Positions 37,301 to 48,151 of a stretch of DNA of 64,000 nucleotides are shown piece by piece. Position 1 is the first letter of the stretch, and every line of letters starts with the position of its first letter. The translations under genes and the position numbers were made by a program. A model generated the notes under the pieces. That model ran no database searches and had not been told where the DNA came from. It saw nothing but the letters and a program-made list of their open reading frames with translations. Source of the stretch: Edaphochlamys debaryana (lineage: Eukaryota > Chlorophyta > Chlorophyceae > Chlamydomonadales). Where the stretch lies: assembly GCA_016858145.1 (NCBI GenBank), contig JAEHOE010000038.1, positions 124,001-188,000 on the forward strand. Reading direction: 5' to 3'.

Positions 37301-40300
37301 CAGCGCCTTGATCTCCCTCAGCCGCCCCACCAGCGCCGCCGCCTCCGCCCCGCTGCGCACGTGCCCCACCACCCGCCCGTCCAGGGACACGGCCAGGTAG
37401 TCGGGCGGGGGCGGGGGCGTGAGCGCGGGGGCGGCGGGGAGCATGCCCAGGGCCGTGAGGACCTAGTAAGGGGGGGAGGGGAGGGGGGAGGAGGGGGGGT
37501 GTGAGGGGTGAGCAGTGAGGGGTGAGCTGCATGACCCCAACTAGCCACTTCCGATACCCTCACACTTCACCCTCACACATTGCGCATGCAAGTTCTCTAA
37601 ATACTGCTTGGTCGGATTCATTCCCATGCCTGGGCGGCAGCCGCTCGCACCTGCAAGGCCCCCAGCACTATTCCTGAGACGTGATCACGAGTCTCCAAGA
37701 AAACCCGCTCACCTGCATGAGCCCCACTTCCATTGCTCCCACACTGCACCTAGCTAGGTCGTACACGGTATTCTCCTTGCATACATTCCATACATTCGTG
37801 TTCTATACATTCGTGTTCTACACAACGGTCCGTTAGCAGCCCGCCGCACCTGCATGAGCCCCACTTCCGTGGCCTCGTCGTTCTCGCTGCCCGCCGTCAC
37901 GATGGAGCAGGAGGCGGCGAAGTGGTTGAGCAGGCCGCAGGGGGCGCCGTCGGGGGTGTGCACGGGGCACATGAAGCCCCAAGACTCTGCGGGGGGACGG
38001 GCGGAGGAGGGCAGCGGCCCGTGAGCACAGCACAGCAGGCACGACCCCAGCCATGTGGACGGTCGGTTGCAGGCTCGCACGGTCTTCCCCCAGGCCCGCG
38101 AATAACCCGCCCAGCTAGCGCCCCCTCCACGACGTTTGGTCTGCAAATCTTACTTCGCCAATCCTAATCCTAGCGCCCCCTCTTCCACCCGGCAGCAGCT
38201 TGCGCACGAATAGCAATCCTTCCTGCCTTCCCCCTGCCTTCCCCCTGTCTTCCCCCTGTCACATCGAACCCCTGGTTACCTAGCCCTCGCACGGTAGCCC
38301 CACGCCCACAGCCCCACGCACCCGGCAGCAGCTTGCGCACTGTGGTGGTCCGCAGCTCCGCAAAGTATGCGCCGCGGTGCACGGATCGGAAGTGGGAGAG
38401 GTACCGGAAGAAGTTGAGCTTCTCGGCCACCACCTGAGGGAGAGGGGGGGGTTGCAAGGGGGGTTGGGAGCTCGGGTTTTGCAGGACGCGTGGGTTTGTG
38501 GAAGGGAGGCTTCTCGGCCACCGCACGCACCGTGAATCCGGTGGCCTGGCTCAGGTCGAGGCCGCTCTTGGAGAGCAGGTTGCCCGTGTTGAGCAGGTAC
38601 TCGAACTTGGATCCGATGTCCGGCATCTTCTGGATCAGCTTAGTCAGGTAGGCCTCGGACTGGAGGGGGGGAGAGGCAGGCGGCACGAGGGGCCAGACAT
38701 AGGTTTGGGTTCCGCAAGCGACATTTCATCGCCCTGCATGCCACGCCCTGCACGCCCCACAGTCTACCACCTGAGCACGCAGCTTGCGCCCACTTCCCCT
38801 CCACTGCCCCTCTCCCTCCTCTTGCCCCCCTGCCTACCCCCCTTGCCTCCTTGCCTCCTCCCCCCCTCCCCCTTACAGCTATGTCTAGGGCCGGCTTGGC
38901 CGCCAGGTCCTTCTTCATCAGCTCCCGGGTCACCGCCAGGCAGTCCTCCAGCTTCTCCTTGAGGAACTTGAGGAGCAGGTGGCCTGCATCGCATTAGTAA
39001 TGGATCCAGGATCCAAGGGGGTTGCAAGATGTTAATCCTGGATGCTGAGATCTTGAGACGGAGGCATGCACGGTTGCGGATGGATGGGGGTGCGTGGAGG
39101 CACCCTCCAGGGGTGGGTATGTGCATCGTCGAGGGTGGGACTGCGCCCCGGGTTCTACACCGCAGGGCCCATGGTGGTGGGGCGCCCGCAGCTCTAGCCC
39201 AGGGTGTGGCGCCGTGCGCCTGATGTCGCCCGCTAATGCATAGCCACGTCGCGACTGGAGGTGCGCGCGCGGCTGCCAAAGCGGGCTTTTGCGACTCAAC
39301 ACACGCCCTTCCTATCCCACCACACACCCTCCCCCTCCTACCCCTCACGCCCCCATCCCGCCCCATCACAAAACCGTACGACAGAAGATCCCAATCGCCG
39401 TACGGCACGCACCCGGCAGCAGGATCTCGTGGTGGGTGGCGGCGTCGGGGTTGTCCTCCGATGCGGCGCCGCACACGAGGGCGTAGAGCTTGTGGAGCAT
39501 GGCCAGGAGCAGGGAAAGCTTGTCGGCGGGGCGGGAGGGGTCGATGTGGATGAAGACGTACTGCCGCAGCAGCTCCTGCCCGACCTGTCAGGGCGGGAGG
39601 GGGGAGGTAGGTGCGAGGGGGCAGGGAGGGCGGTGAAGGCGGCATTGCTTCCCCTACGCACAAGGTTGGTTCGGGCTACGCACAAGGGCTTTCGGGTTCC
39701 CTGGCTTCAAGCCAGGGTGTAAGCTACACGAGCAGCCCCCAATACACACCCGGCAGCCCCCTCCGCCCCCCCACCTCGTAGTCCGTGGCCGACTGCGGCT
39801 GCTCCAGCACCACACGGAAGTGCCGCCCCAGGTACTCGATGCACTGGGTGCGCGTGCGCAGCTCGGGCCGGTCGGCCTGGGGAAATGGGAGGGGACGGAG
39901 GGGGCTGTCAGGTGTGTATGGGGGGCAAAGGCACGGGCGAGGGAGTGGGAGGTGCTGGGAGCGGGAGCGGGAGTGGGAGCGGGAGTGGGAATGAGAGGGA
40001 CCCGGGGCCCTGATGTCACGCCGCGAGGCAAGCCACACGCGGGCACCGTCCGCCACCCTCCAACCCCCATCCTCCAGCTTCCCCCTCTCCCCGCCTCCCC
40101 CATCTTCCCCAACCCCTTGACCGCTGGCGGTCCCTCCGCCTAGTCCCGTCACCACAAACGGTCGCAAAACACACACGCTTACCCCTCAGTCACCGCCGTC
40201 GCACCCCTCCGCCCTCCCCACCTGCCGCAGCAGCAGGTCCGCCCTCTCCGCCGGAAGGCCCCCTCCGCCTTACGTCATGCTACCATAAAACACACACGCT

Positions 40301-43300
40301 TTTCCGTCCCCTCCCCCCTCCCTCGCCCCCCACCTGCCGCAGCAGCAGCTCCGCGCGCTCCGCCAGGAAGGCGGCCGCGCCGCTGCCGGGGGCGGCGCCC
40401 GCCACCAGCTTGCCGTACAGCTCCCGGTCAGACACCTGCACGTGCATCACGTAAACTCGTGTCATTAGTCATGTTCGTCAGCCTGTCTCGGTGGGCTCAC
40501 GTGCCTCTTTCTCACCCTACACCCGATTTCCCATGCTCCCCCTCACCGACAGCCTTACCTCCAGCCCCCTCCTCCCGTGCCCCCGTGCCCCCGTGCCGTG
40601 CTGCCAATACACACCCGGCAGCCCCCTCCGCCCCCCCGCGCCAAACCGACCTCGAGAAAGCACTTGAGCAGCACCCCTGCCGGGATGAAGTACTCCGCCC
40701 TCCGCATCGTGAAAGCGAAGTTGACGGTTCCGTCCGTGAGGTAGTGGCAGCGCACGGTCGCGGAGGATTGGTCGGGGCGCACGCAGCTAGGGGGGGGGGG
40801 GTAGGAGGCAAGAGGGAGAGTGACCAGGCAAGCTCAGCTTTGCCGGGAAGCTGCTCGGCTCAGGAGGTGTCGATAGCCACCCGTGCAACCGGCGTTGTGC
40901 GGTGTGCTTCGTGATGGCTTGCTTGGGTTACCAAGGACTGCGCCCCGAATTCTACACCGCAGGGCCCATGGTGGCGGGGCGCCCGCAGCTCTAGCCCAGG
41001 GTGTGGCGCCGTGCGCCTGATGTCGCCCGCTAATGCATAGCCACGTCGCGACTGGAGGTGCGCGCGCGGCTGCCAAAGCGGGCTTTCCATCGACAAACTA
41101 AGCCCACCATCCTTCGCAGCTCAAGGCCGAGCCCACACCCCAGCTAGCCCGCTACCAGGCCGTGCAACACGCAGTAAGCGGGCTAGGCGGGTAGAAGGTA
41201 CTTCATCTCAAACCAACAAGCCACGAAGCCTGGACAGCTAGTGAGCTAAGCGGCTAGGTAGCTCGCTAGCTTGCTTGCCACCCACCGTATGAGCGTGGCC
41301 GCGTCCGTGTAGTTTGCTCCGCGCTTGTGGTACGCGCTGCGCTTGAGCGCCATTACGTAGTGCCTCCGCTGCACCACCAGGCATCGGATGATGCGCTCAA
41401 TGCCGTTGCACACAAAGTAGCCGCCCATCTCGCAGCCCTGACAGGAAGTGGGGGAGGGAGGGAGGGGGGCCGGTGAGCGGGATGGTGAGAGAGGGTGGAG
41501 GGAGGCAGCCTCGCGCGTGCCCCCACCCTGGAACACCCTGGGCCGTCTGCCCATGTGGATAACCGCCGCCCCCGCCCTTGCAACCTCCCCGCCCGCCATC
41601 CCTCCCCTCCTCCGCCTTGTCCGCCCGGCTCTCCCCTCAGTGGCTGAGTCCCCCCATGCCCTGCCGTCGAGCGCCACCTCCCCATGCCCACCATCGCCCC
41701 TTCCCCAGCCTCCCCGTTCCCTGTGCCTCCTCATCGTCACCTCCTCGCTTGCCTGCCCTCGTAGACGTGCCCAGCCCCCCCTGAGCAGCCACCAGACCTG
41801 CCTCCCCTCTCCTCCCCTGGGCCGCCTTGCCCTTTGCCTCCCTTTCCCCCTCACTTCCCGCTTGCCTCTCCATGCCGCCCGCCCCCACGGCATGCCTCCT
41901 CCTCCTCCTCCCCCTTGCTTTGGCATGCTGCCCCCTCCTCCCGTCGCCCTTGCTTCGCCTTCTGCCTCTGCTTGTCTTTCCCTTCTGCTTTTACTCCCTA
42001 CGGCACCCTCCCACCCTCCACTCATCTCCCCCCCCCGCCTCTCTCTCCCCCCTCCCTCTCCCCTCTGCCCCCCCCCCCCCCGGGCCCCCCCCCCCCACCT
42101 CCTCCTTGGCCGCCACCAGCTCCGCCCGCGTGAGGCCGTGCAGGTGGCAGGAGCGGGAGCGGATCATGATGGGCAGACCGCCCAGCCTGAAGGGGGGGAG
42201 GGGGAAGAAAGTTTGGGTGAGCTGAGTGGAGCTGTGCGGCAGAGCCCCTCCCCCGGAGACCCCCGGCCACTGCACCTGCCACACCCTCCCCTACCCCCTC
42301 ACTTCTTCACGATGGTCCTCTCGCCCTCGCCCCTCTCACCCCTCCCCCCTCTCGCCCCCCTCTCGCCCCTCTCTCGCCCTCTCTCCCCCCTCTCTCCCCC
42401 CTCTCTCCCCCCCTCTCTCCCCCCTCTCTCCCCCCTCTCTCCCCCCTCTCTCCCCCCCTCACTTCTTCACGATGGTCCTCTCGCCCTCGCCCCTCTCACC
42501 CCTCCCCCCTCTCGCCCCTCTCTCGCCCCTCTCTCCCCCCTCACTTCTTCACGATGGTCCTCTCGCCCTCGCCCCTCTCACCCCTCCCCCTCTCCCCCCT
42601 CTCTCCCCCCTCTCTCCCCCCTCTCTCCCCCCTCTCCCCCCTCTCTCCCCCCTCTCTCCCCCCTCTCTCCCCCCCCTCTCGCCCCCTCTCTCGCCCCTGT
42701 CTCCCCCCTCTCTCCCCCCTCACTTCTTCTCGATGGTCCCCTCCTGCCCGTCCCCCTCCTGGTAGTGGAAGGTGGCCGTGAGCATGCCCTTGTACGTCGT
42801 GCCCTGTCAGGGGGGGGGGGAAAGGGAAGGAGGTGGTCAAGGTGGGCAAAGGAGGACACTGCCATTGCCATTAGCAGGGGGGAGGGAAGGAGACAGGGGG
42901 GTTCTGTCATTAAGCGTCTTGCAGTTGCAAGCGGCGGCGTGCGAGCGCGGGGTGGCACGGGCAGGGGGACGACGGGGCTGGAGAGCCCTGCCGCACTCCC
43001 CCTGAACGCCACGCAGCACTCGTGTCCATGTCCACCCCCCCCCCCGTCGCCCTCACGTCGCCAGCCTGGCCTCCACCCCGCAGCAAGGCTGCCCGCGCCC
43101 CCAGGCCTCCCCCGCCTTCCCTTACCCCCTGCGTTCCCCGAGCAGCTGTGCCTCCTGCCCCCTTCTCCAATGCCAGGGCTTTTCGCTGGCGTAGGCTTCC
43201 TACTTTGCCGTATCATGGGGTCAGCACGCACACACCCAGCTGAGCCTGCTCACCGCCTCCCCTGCAGTCCCCCTCTGGCCCTGCCCCCATCCCTGCCTTC

Positions 43301-44089
43301 CCCTCTCCCCCTCCCCTCTCCCGCCCCTCCCCAAAGTGCTGCTCACCGCCTCCCTGCAGTCCCGCGGGAAGACCTTGCGCACGAACGTGGCCGCCTGCCC
43401 CAGCCGCGACACCGTCTCGTCGCGGCAGGGCTTGGCCACGCGCACGTCGGTCCACCAGAAGCGCAGCGTGCGGCCCGTGGTGGGGTGCGTCACCTGGGGG
43501 GGGTGGGGGGCGGGGGGTGGGGGAGGGTTGGTATGGGATGGGTGAGGGGTGAGGGCAGGGGGGGTGGAGGGCGCGTTGGGCGGGGGTGTGATGGCCGACG
43601 CAAAAAGCCTATGTGAGGGGCGGGTGTGGGGGAATGGCGGGGCAGCCTGGCGGCCGTGCTATGGCGGGGCTGGGCGCCAAGCTGACCGGGAACACAGGGA
43701 GCGGCGACAGCAGCTGGTGTGCGGGAGCTTGTAGGCTGTAGCCAGGGGCTGACAGCAGCCCCATCTCTGCTGCCGCCGAGGCCCCGCTGCCCTGCCGCCG
43801 GCGCGGACCCCCACCGACTAGGGCGACGCCGCCCACCCTAATACCGCCAGGTCGCGACGCCCTGCCCCGCTCGCACCTCGCACGGCGCCAGGCTCTCCAC
43901 CACCCGCTCGATGCCCTCCGTGAGGAAGTAGTCGAACGAGTCGACGTGAGGCTGCACCAGCCGCGTGTACTCATCCGGCACATGCTCATGGTCCGGGCTA
44001 ACTTGCGTCTGCTTGAGCTTCTTGTATCTAGGGTCGTCTGTGTTTAGAGGTCCACGCTTAGGGTCCGCGTGCGCGTCCCGGCCGTCCAT
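31328..44089 (-). CDS. RPA2: DNA-directed RNA polymerase I second-largest subunit
   Basis: Nucleolar Pol I beta-like subunit (POLR1B/RPA135/NRPA2), transcribing rRNA. About 28 exons. Exon 1 (44089-43877) encodes [13 protein letters not shown] and [20 protein letters not shown]. Others include [20 protein letters not shown] (43494-43347), [20 protein letters not shown] (41438 to about 41285), [18 protein letters not shown] (38434-38321), [20 protein letters not shown] (37988-37850), [19 protein letters not shown] (36148-35985), [18 protein letters not shown] (35712-35620), [13 protein letters not shown] with the conserved acidic pair (35491-35336), [19 protein letters not shown] (34229-34029), [17 protein letters not shown] (33783-33630), [14 protein letters not shown] (32518-32352) and [18 protein letters not shown] (32180 to about 32045). 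The C-terminus has a CxxC...CxxC zinc ribbon (CTCC, CPAC) and ends at 31328. Summed exons give about 1,300 residues, larger than animal homologues, partly from an Ala/Asp-rich insert at 35169-34842. C-terminal motifs favour Pol I over Pol II or III. Confidence 0.5.
32762..33385. repeat. Diverged tandem repeat (~200-base unit) in an RPA2 intron
   Basis: The core TCAGATAACCTGACTGA recurs at 32762, 32927, 33130 and 33340 (TCGGATAACC in the last). Units also share a preceding GCCTCAGA block and a following ATCGTCA(C/G) with a GGC-rich end. Spacing is 165, 203 and 210 bases. All copies lie in the intron between the exons ending at 33630 and starting at about 32518. They contain a palindrome-like GGGCC...GGCCC stretch just before the core. 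Confidence 0.5.
33507..33662. repeat. Duplicated exon edge in RPA2
   Basis: The exon end encoding PFQRSDGVE (33633-33662) is repeated exactly for 30 bases at 33507-33536, 126 bases further into the intron. The copy is followed by a GT on the minus strand, as at the true donor. Confidence 0.5.
34432..34581. repeat. Duplicated exon edge plus flank in RPA2
   Basis: Forty bases at 34542-34581 encode [12 protein letters not shown] and the donor. They recur exactly at 34432-34471. The C/T-rich flank containing CTGTCAGGAC is also duplicated, so the whole unit is a tandem repeat of about 110 bases. Confidence 0.5.
37710..37868. repeat. Duplicated exon edge in RPA2
   Basis: The 22-base exon end plus donor at 37847-37868 (encoding EVGLMQ) is repeated exactly at 37710-37731, 137 bases downstream in the intron. 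Confidence 0.5.
38186..38340. repeat. Duplicated exon edge in RPA2
   Basis: The 22-base exon end plus donor at 38319-38340 (encoding VRKLLP) is repeated exactly at 38186-38207, 133 bases downstream in the intron. Confidence 0.5.
39139..39289. repeat. 151-base dispersed repeat, copy A (RPA2 intron)
   Basis: Matches 40936-41086 over its full 151 bases with three mismatches seen by eye, in direct orientation. It starts GACTGCGCCCCG and ends AAAGCGGGCTTT. Sequence outside these limits is unrelated, so the ends are sharp. It has no coding frame, clear terminal inverted repeats or convincing Pol III boxes. A short non-autonomous mobile element is the simplest reading. Confidence 0.5.
40936..41086. 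repeat. 151-base dispersed repeat, copy B (RPA2 intron)
   Basis: Second copy of the element at 39139-39289, in a different intron of the same gene about 1.8 kb away. The three differences are GG/AA near the start and one T/C in GGTGGTGGGG. The high identity implies recent arrival or conversion. Confidence 0.5.
42295..42742. repeat. Fourfold exon-edge repeat with C/T-rich tract in RPA2
   Basis: The end of the exon encoding GTIEKK (about 42717-42742) plus its donor recurs at 42537-42562, 42455-42480 and 42295-42320. The three intronic copies match each other and differ from the exon mainly at one base of the Glu codon. Between them lie long CTCTCTCCCCCC arrays, so the intron appears to have grown by repeated local duplication. 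Confidence 0.5.
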
Positions 44090-44825
44090 CGTGCCTAGCG
44101 CCGGCGTCGGCGCGGCGGCCGTCGGCGTCCGGGCGCGCTACCGAGTCATACGCAGCTTGTATGGACTACTTCGGCTTGTTGACCTGGTATCAGCCTCCGT
44201 CGCGCGCTCAGCGGGGCTCGCTTATGCCGACACGCCAGTCGTCGGAAAGGGCTCGCACGAGGCTGGAGCTCGTGTATCGACGTGTCACGTTAGCGGCCCT
44301 CAATTACTGGTTCTGCTTGGGAAATGGACGCCGAGGGCTGTTTGCCGGCGGAAGTGGCATGCCCGAAACCGTGTCATTCCCCAGGTCATTCCCCTTCCTC
44401 CCCGGGCGTTGCATCAGCTACGCCTCCACTTCCCCCACCCCCACATCGCTCCACGCGGTCTTACCAAGGGCTTGACCCAACGTTGGGGACTCGGCGTGGG
44501 AATTCACCTGAGGCCCCTGACGACACCACAGCCTCCTGACAACAACGGCGGGCCGTTGAGGACACCTTATGCCCAGTGTGAGCCTATACGGGATGAGAGC
44601 GAGGTGGAGGTGGAGGTTGGGCGCAGGGGTGGCACTGCTGCATCCACTCTCCGCGAGGCCGCGCCCTGATGCGCGGGAACCGACACGGCCTTGCTGCCCT
44701 CAGCCCTCACTGACTCTTTGTTCTTCTCGCGCCCGTAACACCCTCACGCCCTAGCTCTTGCACATATACTCGACTGCGTGCACCCTCAAAGCCACGAGCG
44801 CGCTCCTCGCGCTCGGTGCTGAGAA
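44090..44825. promoter_or_regulatory. Bidirectional promoter region between RPA2 and SDE2
   Basis: 736 bases separate two divergent start codons, ATG 44089 (minus, RPA2) and ATG 44826 (plus, SDE2). The piece is less repetitive than the surrounding introns and has no supported gene. No TATA box was assigned. Confidence 0.5.
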
Positions 44826-46035
44826 ATGCAGCTCTTCGTCCGGGGCTTGGCGTCCAGCACGCTTGCGTGCGAGGTCGATGTGACCAGCAGCGTCGCGGAC
44901 CTCAAGCGGTGCATCGAGGTGAGCTTTCCGGAAGACCGAGGCCTCGTAATTCCGCCCTCGCTTTTGGGCCCCAGCTCCAGGGTTCCGGTCTAACCTTCTC
45001 AATTGCACTTTCTGACGCAGGAGGCGGGAGGCCTGCCTGGCACGGCGCAGCAGTTCGCGGGGCTGGTCTTCGCGGGTCGGCAGCTCCAGGACGACCGCAG
45101 CCTCAGCTCCTATGGCATCGGTGCGGAGAGCACAGTGCACCTGGTGTTCGGGCTGGCCGGCGGCAAGGGCGGCTTCGGTGCCCTGCTGCGTGGGCTGGGC
45201 CGCGACGGTTCCAAGACTACCAACAACGATGCCATGCGCGACCTGCAAGGCCGGCGTCTCCGGCACCAGAACGCAGAGGCGAAGCTGAAGGAGTGGGAGA
45301 GCAAGGCGAAGGAGCGCGAGCTGGAGAAGATTGCGCTGCAGCACATTAAGCAGCAGGAGCGCGAGGCGCGGAGGGAGAAGGAGCAGCAGGTGCGCACAGC
45401 TGGGGCAGGGGTGGGGTGGGGGGTCCGGGGCCGGGGCGGGGGCGGGGAGTCCACTGCGGGGGTGGGCGCGGGGGGTGGGGGTCCACGGCGAGGGTACAAC
45501 CTGGGTACAAGCACTTGGACGGGGCCCCATCCGTCAGGCTCTAGGCCCACTTGCAGCCTCGTACCCCACCTTGCCCTCGCCCTCAAAGCACGCCCCGTCA
45601 CCCAAGTTTCACCTTCCCTCCTCTTCCCCCGCTTACACGTGGCGGCCCGACGCTGTACGGACGCCGCATGCCGCCCCCTTCCCCTCTCCCTCCCCTCACC
45701 CCCCCCCCTCACCCCCCCCCCCTCTCCCTCCCCCCTCTCCCCAGGTGGAGGTGGCTTCCATCGTGGAGGCCCAGAAGGCGGCGGTGAAGGGGGCCCAGGA
45801 GGCGGTGCAGAGCGCCCTGGCGGCAGCCAAGCAGGCGCCGGGGTCCAGCGGGGCGGGCCCCTCGGGCAGCAACGGCAACGGCAACGGCGCCACGGCCGCG
45901 GCGGGCAAGCGGCCGGCGGGCAAGGCCGCGGCGGCGCCCGTGGCCAAGCGGTCGAAGATGATGGCGGCCCTGGAGTCGTTTGGGAGCGACGAGGGCGAGA
46001 GCGGCTCGGAGTCTTCGGAGGGCGAGGAGGAGTGA
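44826..46035 (+). CDS. SDE2: SDE2-family ubiquitin-fold protein
   Basis: Three exons, all phase 0: 44826-44918, 45021-45389 and 45745-46035, giving 250 residues. Residues 1-79 form a ubiquitin-like fold (MQLFVRGL, AGLVFAGRQLQDDRSLSSYG, HLVFGLAGG). GG78-79 is followed by KGGFGALLR, the conserved SDE2 site where a deubiquitinase-type protease releases the Ubl. The next block, TTNNDAMRDLQGRRLRHQN, is the Sde2 signature. A charged helix (KEWESKAKERELEKIALQ) follows, then an Ala/Gly-rich segment with KRPAGK and KRSK basic stretches, and an acidic tail ending SESSEGEEE. In fission yeast Sde2 supports splicing of selected introns; in human cells it links PCNA to the replication-stress response. It is shorter than human SDE2. 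It is divergent from RPA2, and there is a possible 3' signal at 46579. Confidence 0.5.
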
Positions 46036-46578
46036 AGCGGAGGCTGGGGAGGGCTGGGATGGCGCGGGCTGGGATGGCGGAGGGGAGGAAAGTGGGGGAA
46101 GGAGGGGGAAAGGGGACCGTGGAGCTGCGTGGCCGTGGAAGAAGGCGCAGGAAGGAGCGGGCCTGTGGCGCGCTGACACGACTGATCCAGACTGGGAGGT
46201 GCCGGAGCTGAGCGGTTGGGCTCGGGCGGGACGACCGAGTGCCCGCTTGCTAAGGGCCGGGGCCTGACGGCGCGGAAGTGTAGCTTGACCCGCAAACGCA
46301 ACCGAACGAATGAACGAAGAACTGAACCTGCAATTGGCATTGGTAAGAGCGCTGAAACACGGCTGCGGCCGGCGTGGATCTGTACTGCTGGTTGTACTGT
46401 GTACGGTATGGGGGTGCGTAACTGCGACACACCCTCTGGTTTTGCCACCTCGTGTGAAGAGGACGGTTGGACGTGTGTTGTGGGTTCTGGTGTGGTGGAC
46501 GGAGTGGACCCGTGTCTGGTGTGGAGGAAGGGCGGGGAGGTGAGGGCCTCGTCTGGCAGAGGTGCCAGGGGAGGAGGC

Positions 46579-46583
46579 TGTAA
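46579..46583 (+). terminator. Possible polyadenylation signal TGTAA for SDE2
   Basis: TGTAA, the usual green-algal polyadenylation signal, lies 544 bases after the SDE2 stop. The assignment rests on position and motif only. Confidence 0.5.
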
Positions 46584-46991
46584 GGTGCACGGCTTGACCG
46601 GGGCATGGCCCCTGCTTCAGTCCCCTGCTCCCCACGGCGCCTTCCCTCTGCGGACCGGCATGCTGGCAGTGAGCGGGCCGCCCAGTCGTCCTGCACGGGC
46701 AAGGGGGCCGCCGCTCGCGCAGTCGCGCTGCGTGCGTGTCCCCCTTGGACGGTGTGCGCTGGTGAGCAAGCTCCATCGCGGCAACGCGTCTGGCAGAGCG
46801 CTTGCGCAGTCACGTACGCACCGTTTCGCCAGCTCGGAGACCACGCAGCTACTCAGCGAGGAGCAGCAGGTACGTGGAGGGCAGGCGCCTTCGGTCTTGC
46901 GCGCTCTCCCGGGCCCTGCACCCTGCTGCCCCTGGCCTGCTGCAGCTTGTCCGCTAAATCGCTCCCTGCGCCCCGCTCCCCTGCCCCAGGC

Positions 46992-48151
46992 ATGGCCCTC
47001 AACGTCCGCACGCTATCGCTGCCCCGCGCGGCAACCGGCCTGGTGGTGCGCCCGCGACCCAGCGGCGGCGGGGGCGGCAGCAGCGGCCCCGAGTCCCCCG
47101 GCGGTGGCGGAGGCCCCGACCAGGCCCTGCTCTTCACGGAGGATGGGCGCCTCCACGAGCTACTGGGCTGCGGCTCGCATGGCCCCAGCAGCAGTGGGGA
47201 CCTGCAGCTCGGGCCGCCGCTGGGGGAGCCCGGTGCAAGCGGCGGCGGCGGCGGGTTTGCACACGGAGGCCGCTGCCCCGTCTTCGACCCCGCGACGCAG
47301 GTGGTGTGGTTCCTAGCGGGCCCCGGCGCGGGCCGCCTCCACGCCTTCCCCCACCACCTGATGGGCACCTCCAGCGCTGGCCACGGCCCTCATAGCACCA
47401 GCGGTAGCCCAAGCTCCACCGGCGCTCCTGCTGCTGCTGCTGCGGTGGCGGCGGCGGCGGCGGCGGCGCGGCTCAGCCTCGTGAGCGCGCTGGCGGCGGA
47501 TGGCCAGGGCGGACTGTGGGTCCTGGACTGGGGCCGCATCCGCCGCCTGGACCTCCGCGGCAAGGCGGTAGCGATGGCGGCGGAGGCGGCAGGGTTCGAG
47601 GCCGCCGTGCCGGCTGCGGAGAGCGGGCCGTGGTGGCACCTGGCCTGCTGCGGCGGCACCGCTGGGGATGCGGCGGAGGCGGTGGCCCTGCTTGCGGCCA
47701 CGGGCACAGCGCTGTGCGGTGTGCGCACGGGGCCCGAGGGCGGCGGAAGTGGCGGCTTGGAGCTCCTGGCCGGGAGCTGGGCCGAAGCCGGCAGCGTCGA
47801 CGGCGCCGGCGCGGCGGCGCGGTTCAGCCAGATCACGGCGCTCCTGCCGCTGCCCGGTACCGGTCGCCTCCTGGTCGCCGACGGCCCCGACCTCCGCTGC
47901 GTTGACATGAGCGTCCCTGCGGGCGGCGGCGCTGCTGGCGGCGGCGGGGGAGCGGCGGCGAGGCCGTCGTGAGCACGCTGGCGCGGGGCTGCTTCGCGGA
48001 GGGCGGCGTGCGGCAGCTGGCGGTCCTGCCCGGCGGCAGGGAGCTGGCGGCGCTGCTGGGAGGGCCCGGCAGGCACGGCAGCCGGCGGATGGTGCTGCTC
48101 GACGCCGCGGTGCTGGCAACCATGCACGCTGCGGGGCCGCCGCGGCTGTAG
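46992..48151 (+). pseudogene. Propeller-BTB family copy 1, frameshifted and without BTB domain
   Basis: Starts MALNVRTLSLPRAATGLVVR (ATG 46992, directly after a CCCCAG that may end a 5'UTR intron). The propeller half is well kept: DGQGGLWVLDWGRIRRLDLR, ELLAGSWAEAGSVDGAGAAA, and GRLLVADGPDLRCVDMSV. The G run at 47946-47950 has five G where the intact copy at 58834-58839 has six. This throws the frame to a stop at 47970-47972. The original frame resumes as VVSTLARGCFAEGGVRQLAV and ends at 48151 (GPPRL). No BTB domain follows, so the copy would lack it even without the shift. A sequencing error in the homopolymer is possible, but the missing 3' half is real. Confidence 0.5.

Noticed and set aside
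41448..43616. Very long plus-strand open frame (722 codons) of Pro/Ser/Leu
   Set aside because: It is antisense to RPA2 exons and C/T-rich introns; composition follows the repeat and no domain is present.
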